A stretch of 64,000 nucleotides of DNA, taken from contig JBCCHF010000013.1 in assembly GCA_039028895.1 (NCBI GenBank), positions 66,904-130,903 of the forward strand. The letters run 5' to 3'. Below are positions 51,262 to 58,974 of the stretch, piece after piece (the stretch's first letter is position 1; each line of letters starts with the position of its first letter). Below the pieces are notes generated by a model that did not search any database, was not told the origin of the DNA, and was given only the letters and a program-made list of their open reading frames with translations. Source of the stretch: JAHDCJ01 sp039028895. GTDB lineage: Bacteria > Bacteroidota > Bacteroidia > Chitinophagales > Saprospiraceae. Position numbers and translations under genes: made by a program.

Positions 51262-54200
51262 GTCCGCGTTCTCCTTATCAGGAAAAGCCAAATTAAAGCG
51301 AACGCCAAGCTTACGGGTATCATTAATAGCCAATTAAAGCCTTGTCTTAAATCCACAGGTTCCATATTTCCAATCGAGATAAAACCTGCCCAGTAGAATG
51401 GATGCCCACTGCCGGGTGCATCTGCCATCGATAGTTTAGCTTGTTGTAATGCCCGGTCCTTTGGGTACCCCGCTTTCAGGTTTTGGTAGAAATGAGACAT
51501 TAGCTTGGCCGTATTTCGATCATTTACACTCCAGAGAGAAGTAACGATGCTTTTTGCTCCAGCATAGGTGAAAGCCCTGGCAAGACTCATAATGCCTTCT
51601 CCTTTATTCAATTTGCCGAATCCAGTGTTACAAGCCGACAAGACTACCATATCTGCATTCAACTTTAAATTATAGAGGTCACTTACGAATAATAATTCAT
51701 CAAAATTCAGCGTATTGTCGGTTTGGGAAAAAGCGATGAAAGAATACCTCGGATCTTCATCATTGACATAGCCATGTGAGGACAAATGAATGAGATTATA
51801 AGCAGAAGCTTCCGCAAAAAAATTGTTTCTTTTTGCTGTTTCTCCAGTAAAAGCAGCCCCTTTAGCAAGTGCCATAATATTGGCGACTTCTTCTTCATTA
51901 AAATTCAGGGGAGATAGAGTGGCCCTGGCTCCCTCACCGCCCTCTGTTTTTTGAAGATCATTCTGTCCAAAAGAAACCCTCGAAAATGCTGGGGCAAATG
52001 CCAAAATTCCTTTTCCTTTTTTGTTGCTATCCATAGACCTGGCAGCGGCAAGCAGGGCAGAAGAATAACTATAGCTGATTTGAAACTCACGCATCATATA
52101 AGGTAGCATGCGGAAATTGACTTTATCAGAATTAGCCTTTTCAGATAATAAGGCTTCAAAAGGCACATAGCCAATGGCTTCGTCAGGAATGATAATGAGT
52201 TGTTCTGACAAGCGATCAGCTATTGGCTTGATCAAAAGTCTGTATAATCGGTGCCCTAAATCAAGATACATGAGATCACCCTGACTACAACTGATTTCTG
52301 CATCCGGCATCCGGCATGCGAAAAGGCCTACCCTCAAGGAATCGATCATATCTACAAGATTGTCATGTAGTGCGATTTGCTCAATATGTAATTCTTCTTT
52401 GGAAAGCACAAAAATGGTGATCCGATCTTCCCCAAACACGTACTCTATGAGTGTTTCACCAGTACGAAGCAGGTTTTTTCGAATATCTGTAACATCCATA
52501 GACTGGCTACCATTAATCAGGTCGAAATACTTTGGGTGTTCAACTGAAATGCGATCCATCAATCCTGAATAACGCAGTTTTAAAACTTGGATGGAGTCAG
52601 CAAGACTTTGCAGAGTCGCAGGGTCCGGGTTTTCTGATTGCTCATACTTATACTTTTCCTGCTTGTACCAGGTGATGTCAAATTTAAGATCTTGCTGTTT
52701 GTCAAAAAGGTCAGATGGCAATCCGTTTTCATTAATCATCTCGGAAGCTTTCCAGGCTTCCAGTAAGATGGTGGCTTTAGATTTTTCTGCCAGGTGAAAT
52801 GCTTCCTCCAGGTAGGCTTTATCTTTTGTGACATCATAATATGCCAAAGCCACATTTAATGCATTTTCAAATATAGATTTGGTCTTATCAGCGAGGAATA
52901 TCTTTGATTCCTGAGAAATATGTTCGTTCCTGAGTTCAGAGATCCACGAAGTGAGGTCGGAATAGATAACCCTTGAAGCGTCCAGTGCTTGCTGATCATA
53001 CTCTGCTTGAAATACGTTGAAGTGACAAAGGGCTTTAGAGCTCAGCAGCCTTAATAATAGCGGCTTATTTGGAATATGTATTTCTGAAAGGTCGGGATGC
53101 TCATACAGGTTTTCCGGGGCGATGGTTCCGGTTAAGGCAGATGTGCCAAGATGGTAAGCCCGAAGGGCAGCCTGCCAATCATTTTGTCTGGCGAGAATGT
53201 CACCAAGATTATCATAATTCCCGGCAAGTGCCAGGTTGTCATTGCGTTCCTGGTTAATTGCAATGGCTTTAGTGATATACTCTCTGGCTTGGGAGAGCCT
53301 ACCGTCTTTTAACGCCAAAACGGCAAGGTTGTTAAGACTAAAAGCAGTTGCACCTGATTGCGGTCCCTGGTGTTTTTCATTAAGCAGGAGTGATTTTGAA
53401 TAGTGTTCTTGTGCCTTTGCCAGATCACCCATGGTTTTATGAGCCAGGGCCATATAGTCATATGCGTTTGCGACCAGACTCCAGGTGTATGCATCTTTTT
53501 CTTTCAAATCATTGGTCAGGTTGAGTACTTTGTCGGTGTAATTCAGGGTTTTAATGGCCAACTCTTTTTTATCAGAGTAAAAAGCTGCGAGGTTGGCATA
53601 GGCAGCTGCAAGACTTACCGGATCATCTTTGTACCTGGTTTCTGCATTCAGGATATGAGCCGTGAGATATTCTTCAGCTTCCTGGATGTCACCAGTACTG
53701 TCATAAACACGTCCTAACAGCAACCGGGTATTATGGACGAGTGGAGTTGGAGGGTCTGACTGTCGCTTTAATGAGCCTTCAAGAAAGTTTTTGGCCTGTG
53801 ATGAATTGCCCATCATATAATAACTCGACCCGGTATTAAAATAGCTTTTTATTAAGTCCGGATGATTTTCAGGAAGGACTTTTTCCCGTAAGGAAATTGC
53901 ATTTTTATAACTGCTGACAGAACCACGATAATCGTCAATGATATAATCATAAACGCCTGCTTTATGCCAGCCTAATGCAGCTGTTTCTGCATTTGCTTTC
54001 CCACCATATTGGTTTAAGGTATTAACAAGGATTTGCTTTGCCTCTGCATATTTGCCTTGTCCAGCTATTTCAGCAGCTTTGTCAATAGCGTTTTGTACAC
54101 GGTTGGTGCAATCAGGCATTTCGCTATCCTGGGCATTGCCGTTAAGGCAACCACACAGAATGACGCCAACTAATAGGCTTACTACTTTGAAGAAGGGCAT
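51258..54200 (-). CDS. TPR-CHAT cysteine protease, envelope-located
   Basis: A 980-residue protein. The N-terminus is an export signal with a lipobox-like LCGC (Cys18). Residues 30-400 are TPR repeats (AEAKQILVNTLNQYGGKANA, AKAQEHYSKSLLLNEKHQG and others), followed by a helical linker and, from about 640 to 940, a CHAT (caspase-like, HetF-associated) protease domain. The catalytic His809 is in LIHLSSHG and Cys857 in VVLSACNTG, so the dyad is intact. GEGIMSLARAFTYAGAKSIV follows as usual. A C-terminal TM helix (WLLMIPVSLAFALIWLFLI) and basic tail end it. The protease domain thus probably faces the periplasm. It follows the S8 peptidase gene by 61 bp on the same strand. Confidence 0.93.
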   Translation of the reverse strand: MPFFKVVSLLVGVILCGCLNGNAQDSEMPDCTNRVQNAIDKAAEIAGQGKYAEAKQILVNTLNQYGGKANAETAALGWHKAGVYDYIIDDYRGSVSSYKNAISLREKVLPENHPDLIKSYFNTGSSYYMMGNSSQAKNFLEGSLKRQSDPPTPLVHNTRLLLGRVYDSTGDIQEAEEYLTAHILNAETRYKDDPVSLAAAYANLAAFYSDKKELAIKTLNYTDKVLNLTNDLKEKDAYTWSLVANAYDYMALAHKTMGDLAKAQEHYSKSLLLNEKHQGPQSGATAFSLNNLAVLALKDGRLSQAREYITKAIAINQERNDNLALAGNYDNLGDILARQNDWQAALRAYHLGTSALTGTIAPENLYEHPDLSEIHIPNKPLLLRLLSSKALCHFNVFQAEYDQQALDASRVIYSDLTSWISELRNEHISQESKIFLADKTKSIFENALNVALAYYDVTKDKAYLEEAFHLAEKSKATILLEAWKASEMINENGLPSDLFDKQQDLKFDITWYKQEKYKYEQSENPDPATLQSLADSIQVLKLRYSGLMDRISVEHPKYFDLINGSQSMDVTDIRKNLLRTGETLIEYVFGEDRITIFVLSKEELHIEQIALHDNLVDMIDSLRVGLFACRMPDAEISCSQGDLMYLDLGHRLYRLLIKPIADRLSEQLIIIPDEAIGYVPFEALLSEKANSDKVNFRMLPYMMREFQISYSYSSALLAAARSMDSNKKGKGILAFAPAFSRVSFGQNDLQKTEGGEGARATLSPLNFNEEEVANIMALAKGAAFTGETAKRNNFFAEASAYNLIHLSSHGYVNDEDPRYSFIAFSQTDNTLNFDELLFVSDLYNLKLNADMVVLSACNTGFGKLNKGEGIMSLARAFTYAGAKSIVTSLWSVNDRNTAKLMSHFYQNLKAGYPKDRALQQAKLSMADAPGSGHPFYWAGFISIGNMEPVDLRQGFNWLLMIPVSLAFALIWLFLIRRTRT

Positions 54201-54261
54201 AAAGGATTGTCGGTTTAGGATTATCTCCTAAAAATACAATCTTTTGATGAACGCCGATACT

Positions 54262-55482
54262 CTAGATTGGGCCGCCTACTGCAATAATCACCTCATTAAG
54301 GTCGAGAATTCCCTCAGCGTTAACAACCCCATTCAGGCTGGATACCTTTTTGACATGTTTCATGATGGCATCCCTGGTCGTTGCCGCAGAAAGACTGGGG
54401 TCAATAGCCCTTATGATAGCTGCTGCCTGAGTTACGTAACCCGCCGACATTGAAGATCCGGAGATCATTATATGTGTATCATTGGGGAATGTACTGTTGA
54501 TGTCGACGCCTGATGCAGCCAAATCAACATGCTTAAAGCCGAAGTTGGAAAATTCAGCCAGCTTATTATTAGCGTCATCCCACGCGGCTACAGTAATGAG
54601 ATTGTTATAGCCGAAACATGCCGGCCAATACAAATTATTGTCAATGTCGATAGTGTCATTTCCAGCTGAAGCAACAAGCAGGATGTCTTCTTTTTCTGCT
54701 ACACTGACTGCTTTTTCCAGGATTTCAGATTTATCTCCAAAATAGCCCCAGCTAAGATTCATGACCCTTGCTTTTTTGGTAATGCCATAATACATGGCGC
54801 AGACCGCTCCAAACAGGTCGCCTTCTTTTCCATCGTGCATCTTTAGATCTATGATTCGCAAATCAATTTCCTTTGGAAAATCTTTCGCAACAATTCCCGC
54901 GATATGTGTACCATGTCCAAAATCATCCATCGGCCATGATCTGTCATTGAGGAAATCGTAGCCAATTCTGTCATCGATAAGGCAATTATTGTCATCGTCA
55001 CTATTGTTGGTGACTTCATTTTGATTAAACCACTGATAAGGAACCAGGTCATTATGATAGGTTTCCAAGCCAGTATCGATTATCGCAACCTTTATCCTTC
55101 TTTGCTGGGTGGGTGGATTGTTATTTTCATTATCGTCTTTTGGAGCATCCTGTACTTCAAAAACCGGAAGAGGTTGTGGGAGGTTAATGTCAAGTGCAAA
55201 ATTCATTTCAACACCATCAACACCTACCTTGTCTTTAGCCTTTTGTACAGTTTCATCAATACCCAGACCGGGAGGGGACTGCCACAAATGCATTTTTAGC
55301 TTGTTGCCGCACATGCATTTTTTGACCAGTTTAAAGCCTTCTCCACGGAGTTCTTCCATGGTTTCTTTGACGGATTTCTGGTCATTATAAGTAATAACAA
55401 ATTCGCCGCCCTGGTCAGCACAACTGGTTAATAAGATGGTTAAAGAAAAGAAAAGTAAAGCAAGATTTAGGGCCCGTTTCAT
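54262..55482 (-). CDS. Subtilisin-family (S8) serine peptidase lipoprotein
   Basis: A 406-residue lipoprotein (LTILLTSC, Cys21). An inhibitor-I9-like prosegment or accessory region occupies 28-100. The catalytic triad is Asp136 (KVAIIDTGLE), His190 (DDFGHGTHIAGI) and Ser344 (ISGSSMSAGYV), with Asn275 (ASAGND) for the oxyanion hole. The serine motif is GSSMSAG instead of GTSMAAP, and the usual Pro is missing. An Asp-rich patch (SDDDNNCLIDD) between Asp and His could bind Ca2+. It is transcribed ahead of the TPR-CHAT gene in the same direction, suggesting cooperation between two envelope proteases. Confidence 0.94.
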   Translation of the reverse strand: MKRALNLALLFFSLTILLTSCADQGGEFVITYNDQKSVKETMEELRGEGFKLVKKCMCGNKLKMHLWQSPPGLGIDETVQKAKDKVGVDGVEMNFALDINLPQPLPVFEVQDAPKDDNENNNPPTQQRRIKVAIIDTGLETYHNDLVPYQWFNQNEVTNNSDDDNNCLIDDRIGYDFLNDRSWPMDDFGHGTHIAGIVAKDFPKEIDLRIIDLKMHDGKEGDLFGAVCAMYYGITKKARVMNLSWGYFGDKSEILEKAVSVAEKEDILLVASAGNDTIDIDNNLYWPACFGYNNLITVAAWDDANNKLAEFSNFGFKHVDLAASGVDINSTFPNDTHIMISGSSMSAGYVTQAAAIIRAIDPSLSAATTRDAIMKHVKKVSSLNGVVNAEGILDLNEVIIAVGGPI

Positions 55483-55903
55483 AGTCTTTTTGGTTTAGGT
55501 AGTGGAAAGAAAAAGGTTATCCTCCTGTTGGTTGTCAGGAGTTATTACAATTTAAGGTGAAGTTTTGGAATAAAAGGTAAACATAGAAACGATTTTTTCT
55601 CACATAGATGTCAAGAAATGGACGGTTTGAAGAAATGTAAGCCACCGAAGCAGCATCTTGTTCCAGGAAAATGTTTAAAATCAAAGGATTGAGTAATTAT
55701 TGGAATTATTAGGTAAAAATGCTTTGATCAGACAATTGGAAATGGCATGCTTTTAGATAAAACAGTTAACGATCTGGCACCTTTTATTTTGGTCACAAAT
55801 TGTGTTATTTAGGTTAAAATGCAAATCAATTTTCGTGATTTTAAATGCAATCCCTATTTTTGGTGCCTTATTTCTGAATTTAAGAGTTTTTAAAAGGTTT
55901 AAC
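55483..55903. other. 421-bp divergent gap before the TPR protein gene
   Basis: No gene is supported. The frame of the TPR protein is open upstream to 55802, but residues before the ATG at 55904 have no signal-peptide logic. TATTTTTG (55855-55862) matches a -7 element, with no TTG at -33. CTCCTG/CAGGAG (55522-55527, 55536-55541) is a small inverted repeat 40 bp before the S8 peptidase start. Confidence 0.45.
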
Positions 55904-56767
55904 ATGAAAGGACAAAACACTTGGTTAGCAATCATGCTGCTAACCGCATTATTTATTTTTGGACAGACGACTTCCTCATTCGCGCAAGCAACCAAAGAAT
56001 CCGTTACTTCTGCATTTAACGACGCAATAGGCAGCGCCAATGAAGATCCTGCAGGCACTATCGCAGCACTAAAAGCCATTATCGCTGATTGTGAAACGCT
56101 TGGAGAAGATGGTGCAGAGATTAAAGCTCTGGCAGAAAGCAAATTGCCTACACTTCATTACAAGGCTGGAAATGCCCTTTTCAAAGAAAAGAAATACAGT
56201 GAAGCACTATCTGTATTTGAAGAAGCAGAAGCTGCAGCCGATTCGTATGGTGATGCAGACGTTGCCGCATCAGTTGCGAAAGTATTACCCAAGGCCCATT
56301 ATGCAGTTGGCATGAGTCATCTTAAAAACAAGGCTACTGACGATGCAATTGCCTCATTTGACACGGCCATTGAATTAAATCCTAATTATGCTAATGCATA
56401 TTTTGGAAAATCAAGGGCGTTACGTTCAAAAGGTGATCTCGAAAAGGTTTATGAATTGACTGATAAAGCACTTGAGTTGGCAGGTGAGAAAACAAAGGCT
56501 AATATTGTAAAATCAATAAGCGGTTATTTGTACAAGAAAGCGAAGAGCAGCAATGAAAAGAGCAAATTCAGCACCGCCATCACTTACCTTGAAAAGGCCA
56601 TTTCTTATGACGCAGATCGCGATCAGGCAAGATATTACTATGAGCTTGGGAAAGCTTACCAGGGTATGGGCCGTAATTCAGATGCTTGCAGTGCCTACAA
56701 GAAAGCTACCGGCAAATATGCTGAAGGGGCAAAATACCAGATGGAGCACAAATTGAAGTGCGGATAA
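55904..56767 (+). CDS. Exported TPR protein
   Basis: A 287-residue protein with a signal peptide (NTWLAIMLLTALFIFGQTTSSFAQ). The mature part is helical: an N-terminal region with short-residue helices, then TPR units (AKVLPKAHYAVGMSHLKNKA, TDDAIASFDTAIELNPNYAN, AYFGKSRALRSKGDLEKV and the C-terminal ARYYYELGKAYQGMGRNSDA). TPRs mediate protein-protein contacts; a role in envelope assembly is plausible but not shown. I use the ATG at 55904, which fits the signal peptide, rather than the open frame at 55802. Own terminator downstream. Confidence 0.85.
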   Translation: MKGQNTWLAIMLLTALFIFGQTTSSFAQATKESVTSAFNDAIGSANEDPAGTIAALKAIIADCETLGEDGAEIKALAESKLPTLHYKAGNALFKEKKYSEALSVFEEAEAAADSYGDADVAASVAKVLPKAHYAVGMSHLKNKATDDAIASFDTAIELNPNYANAYFGKSRALRSKGDLEKVYELTDKALELAGEKTKANIVKSISGYLYKKAKSSNEKSKFSTAITYLEKAISYDADRDQARYYYELGKAYQGMGRNSDACSAYKKATGKYAEGAKYQMEHKLKCG

Positions 56768-56772
56768 TTGAT

Positions 56773-56823
56773 AAAAAAAAGCCTATTGAAGAATGGTTCT
56801 GAGTGAATTCATTCTTCAATAGG
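56773..56823 (-). terminator. Terminator of the flavin-reductase gene (minus strand)
   Basis: CCTATTGAAGAATG (56782-56795) and CATTCTTCAATAGG (56810-56823) form a perfect 14-bp stem with a 14-nt loop. Reading the minus strand it is followed by eight T (56780-56773), so it stops transcription of the gene ending at 56851. Confidence 0.85.
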
Positions 56824-56831
56824 ATAGTATT

Positions 56832-56865
56832 AAAAGGAATTGGCCGTTGGTCAATTCCTTTTTTT
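56832..56865 (+). terminator. Terminator of the TPR gene (plus strand), overlapping the flavin-reductase 3' end
   Basis: AAAAGGAATTG (56832-56842) and CAATTCCTTTT (56852-56862) form a perfect 11-bp stem with a 9-nt loop, continuing into TTT. The downstream arm reaches into the last codons of the opposite-strand flavin reductase. Confidence 0.75.
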
Positions 56866-57417
56866 CTGGTTGTCAATTGCCTCGGTTAGCCAAAGCAGGT
56901 CTTCAGCAAATGCTGAAAAAGATTTTTGAAGGCGTTCTTCAACCGGATTCCCGTTTTCGTCAAAAGCAGCATGGATTTTTCCGACCAGTAGTTTCCTTGG
57001 CATCGGAAAGCCACCAAGCGTCAGAATATACTTCTGAAGGTCATGTGACGCATTGACTCCTGAAAAAGCCCCAGCAGCTGCCATACATACACCAATGGGC
57101 TTTTTCGCATATTCCTGGTAAAAATAATCGAGGGTATTTTTTAGTGCTCCTGAGAAACTGCCATTATATTCCGGGGAAGCAAATACCAGTGCATCAGCGG
57201 TTTCGACGATGTCTCCAAACTCATCTAAACGCTCAGGAGGATTTGGGTTGCGCCCTCTTCTTTCTTCCATTATTGGGAAATTGTATTCCTTTACATCGAG
57301 TACAGTCACGGCACTAACCCTGCTATCGGCTGACAAAACTTTATTAAGATAATCTACAGCTTTTGGCGTTTGGCGACCAAGGCGGGCAGAGCCTGAAACA
57401 ATTACAATTTTATACAT
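56851..57417 (-). CDS. NAD(P)H-dependent FMN reductase (PF03358 type)
   Basis: A 188-residue flavodoxin-like reductase. The flavin-phosphate loop is VSGSARLGRQTPKAV at 7-21, and the flavin-ring contact is FASPEYNGSFSGALKNTLDYF near 77-97. A third conserved region, GVCMAAAGAFSGVNA near 110, completes the family features. It reduces FMN, quinones or azo dyes with NAD(P)H. It is the third gene of a MarR-pirin-reductase cluster on the minus strand, 85 bp after pirin, a gap occupied by a perfect 16-bp inverted repeat. The set suggests an electrophile or quinone stress response. Confidence 0.93.
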   Translation of the reverse strand: MYKIVIVSGSARLGRQTPKAVDYLNKVLSADSRVSAVTVLDVKEYNFPIMEERRGRNPNPPERLDEFGDIVETADALVFASPEYNGSFSGALKNTLDYFYQEYAKKPIGVCMAAAGAFSGVNASHDLQKYILTLGGFPMPRKLLVGKIHAAFDENGNPVEERLQKSFSAFAEDLLWLTEAIDNQKKRN

Positions 57418-57431
57418 TGGTTTTAGTTGAT

Positions 57432-57473
57432 GAGATGATTTAAACTACCGGGAAAAATAGTTTAAATCATCTC
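57432..57473. repeat. Perfect 16-bp inverted repeat between pirin and flavin reductase
   Basis: GAGATGATTTAAACTA (57432-57447) and TAGTTTAAATCATCTC (57458-57473) are exact reverse complements around a 10-nt spacer. It starts 14 bp before the reductase ATG. There is no T-run on the minus strand, so it is more likely an attenuator, RNA-processing hairpin or operator than a terminator. Confidence 0.6.
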
Positions 57474-57502
57474 GATTACAAAAATTTATTGCTATTGATT
57501 GG

Positions 57503-58363
57503 TTAAACCAAAACGCCCATTTTCCCCATTTGGAAATCGCGCATGGCTTCAAGTATTTCAGTTTGTGAGTTCATGACATATGGCCCCCACGAAACGACTT
57601 TTTCGCCATAAGGCTCGCCTGTAACCATTAATAGCAAACTATCTTTTATGGCTTCGAGCCGGACGAGTTGACCATCTCCGAAAAAAGTAACCATCTGGGT
57701 GTCATTGATGCTTTCATCATTGACAAGACCAGAGCCCCTAAGTTGGTAAAGCAAAATATTTTCCGTTGCCGGAATATCAAAATCAACCTCTCCACCAGCT
57801 TTAAGTTCAATCGTAAACGCTGAAATATTTGTCAGAGAGTCAATTGGGCCTGTTAAACCTTTGTATTTACCAGAAATGACATTCACTCTTGCTTTTTCAT
57901 TTTGGTCTATAAATGCAGGAATTTCATCACGCTGAAAGCCCTGGTACTTTGGCTGGACCATCTTCAGGTGACTAGGCAGGTTAACCCAAAGCTGTATCAT
58001 TTCAAAATTCCCGCCTCGCTCGATAAAGCTTTTCGGAGCTGATTCACTATGAATAATACCCTGACCCGCTGTCATCCATTGTACGCCACCTGCTCCGATA
58101 ACACTGTCATTTCCCCTGGAATCTTTATGGTGGATCTCTCCTTCAAAAATGAAACTTACCGGCTCGAATCCGCGGTGAGGGTGTGCGCCTACATCCATGA
58201 TGTTCTTGCCGCCAGCTGGCTGATGTTTTTTACCAGTATGGTGTAAAAGCAAGAATGGATCGATCTGGTTAAGACCTGCAACAGGTAATGGCTGCTTGAG
58301 CTTAATTGGTCCCATCATTACTTCCGGACTTGTTACGATTCTGCTTATACTTCGTTTTTTCAT
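57503..58363 (-). CDS. Pirin family protein
   Basis: A 286-residue bicupin. The N-terminal cupin holds the metal ligands: DVGAHPHRGFEPVSFIFEG near 57-75 (His pair) and the following HHKDS and GQGIIHSE (His and Glu). The C-terminal cupin is degenerate. Pirins bind Fe(II) and several act as quercetin dioxygenases or redox sensors. It lies 58 bp after the marR gene on the same strand, and the promoter region carries the same palindrome as the marR promoter, so the regulator probably controls it. It is followed by an FMN reductase gene. Confidence 0.94.
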   Translation of the reverse strand: MKKRSISRIVTSPEVMMGPIKLKQPLPVAGLNQIDPFLLLHHTGKKHQPAGGKNIMDVGAHPHRGFEPVSFIFEGEIHHKDSRGNDSVIGAGGVQWMTAGQGIIHSESAPKSFIERGGNFEMIQLWVNLPSHLKMVQPKYQGFQRDEIPAFIDQNEKARVNVISGKYKGLTGPIDSLTNISAFTIELKAGGEVDFDIPATENILLYQLRGSGLVNDESINDTQMVTFFGDGQLVRLEAIKDSLLLMVTGEPYGEKVVSWGPYVMNSQTEILEAMRDFQMGKMGVLV

Positions 58364-58390
58364 GATTTTTAATTTATGTTTAAGACAAAA

Positions 58391-58405
58391 TTTGTTTACA
58401 ACAAA
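58391..58405. promoter_or_regulatory. Palindrome upstream of pirin (candidate MarR operator 2)
   Basis: TTTGTT-TAC-AACAAA (58391-58405) is a perfect 6-3-6 inverted repeat, 28 bp before the pirin start. Its GTT-TAC-AAC core equals that of the site at the marR promoter. Confidence 0.55.
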
Positions 58406-58421
58406 TGTTAGAGTAAAATTT

Positions 58422-58871
58422 TTAGTTTCTGATTTTGTTCAAGGTTGCTGTGAGTGCAATCGCCTCTTCTGCTGTGATTTTATTTCGATAAAAATGTTCA
58501 ACAGCCACTGTGATCTCAGGAACAACAAGCTCCAGCATTTCCATTGCTTTGCCGGAAATGGTGATGTCCAGCTTTCTTCGGTTTGAAGGACAGATATACC
58601 TTTCAACCATGCCCTTTTTTACCATCCTGTCGAGGAGTCTTGTGACGTCTGAGTTTTTAAAAATCAATTTCTCCTTCAAATCTCCGGCTGAAACTGGTTC
58701 AGGATGATTTTCCCTCAGGATCATCAGGATATTAAATTGAGCATGTGTTAACTGGTAGTTATTCAGAACCTCTTTTACCTTCATCTCAATCCAGTTTGCC
58801 GTTTCAAGCAATTTGAAATAAGCCCTTGAATGTTCGTTAGGCCGTGTAGCTATGATCTTATCTCTTTTCAA
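58422..58871 (-). CDS. MarR family transcriptional regulator
   Basis: A 149-residue winged-helix regulator. The DNA-binding core is LTHAQFNILMILRENHPEPV near 38-57, then SAGDLKEKLIFKNSDVTRLLD with the recognition helix near 60-80, and the wing MVERYICPSNRRKLDITISG. It ends in a dimerisation helix. It has Cys in YICPSNRR, within the wing, which might give thiol or electrophile sensing (inference). It is the first gene of a marR-pirin-reductase cluster. A palindrome overlaps its own promoter, as in autorepression. Confidence 0.95.
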   Translation of the reverse strand: MKRDKIIATRPNEHSRAYFKLLETANWIEMKVKEVLNNYQLTHAQFNILMILRENHPEPVSAGDLKEKLIFKNSDVTRLLDRMVKKGMVERYICPSNRRKLDITISGKAMEMLELVVPEITVAVEHFYRNKITAEEAIALTATLNKIRN

Positions 58872-58886
58872 TTATGTTTATAACAA

Positions 58887-58905
58887 TTGTTGTTTACAAC
58901 GACAA
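58887..58905. promoter_or_regulatory. Palindrome at the marR promoter (candidate MarR operator 1)
   Basis: TTGTTGTT-TAC-AACGACAA (58887-58905) is an 8-3-8 inverted repeat with one mismatch. It overlaps the 3' part of the marR -7 element. Together with the palindrome before pirin it defines a GTTTACAAC-centred site. Confidence 0.55.
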
Positions 58906-58933
58906 ATATAAATCAATTCTATCTAAAATGCAA
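58903..58933 (-). promoter_or_regulatory. marR promoter, Bacteroidota type
   Basis: On the minus strand TTG (58933-58931), a 20-bp spacer and TATATTTG (58910-58903) match TTG-N19-TAnnTTTG. The expected start point lies about 7 bp further on, under the palindrome, roughly 25 bp from the ATG at 58871. Confidence 0.6.
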
Positions 58934-58974
58934 ATCCATGGGTAATTCACTATTTGTAATAGTATGAACAGGAC

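Noticed and set aside
49895..54200. True Craspase (type III-E CRISPR) locus
   Set aside because: No gRAMP/Cas7-11, Cas1, Cas2 or CRISPR array is nearby, and the CHAT protein carries an export signal; only the protease-sigma logic is comparable.
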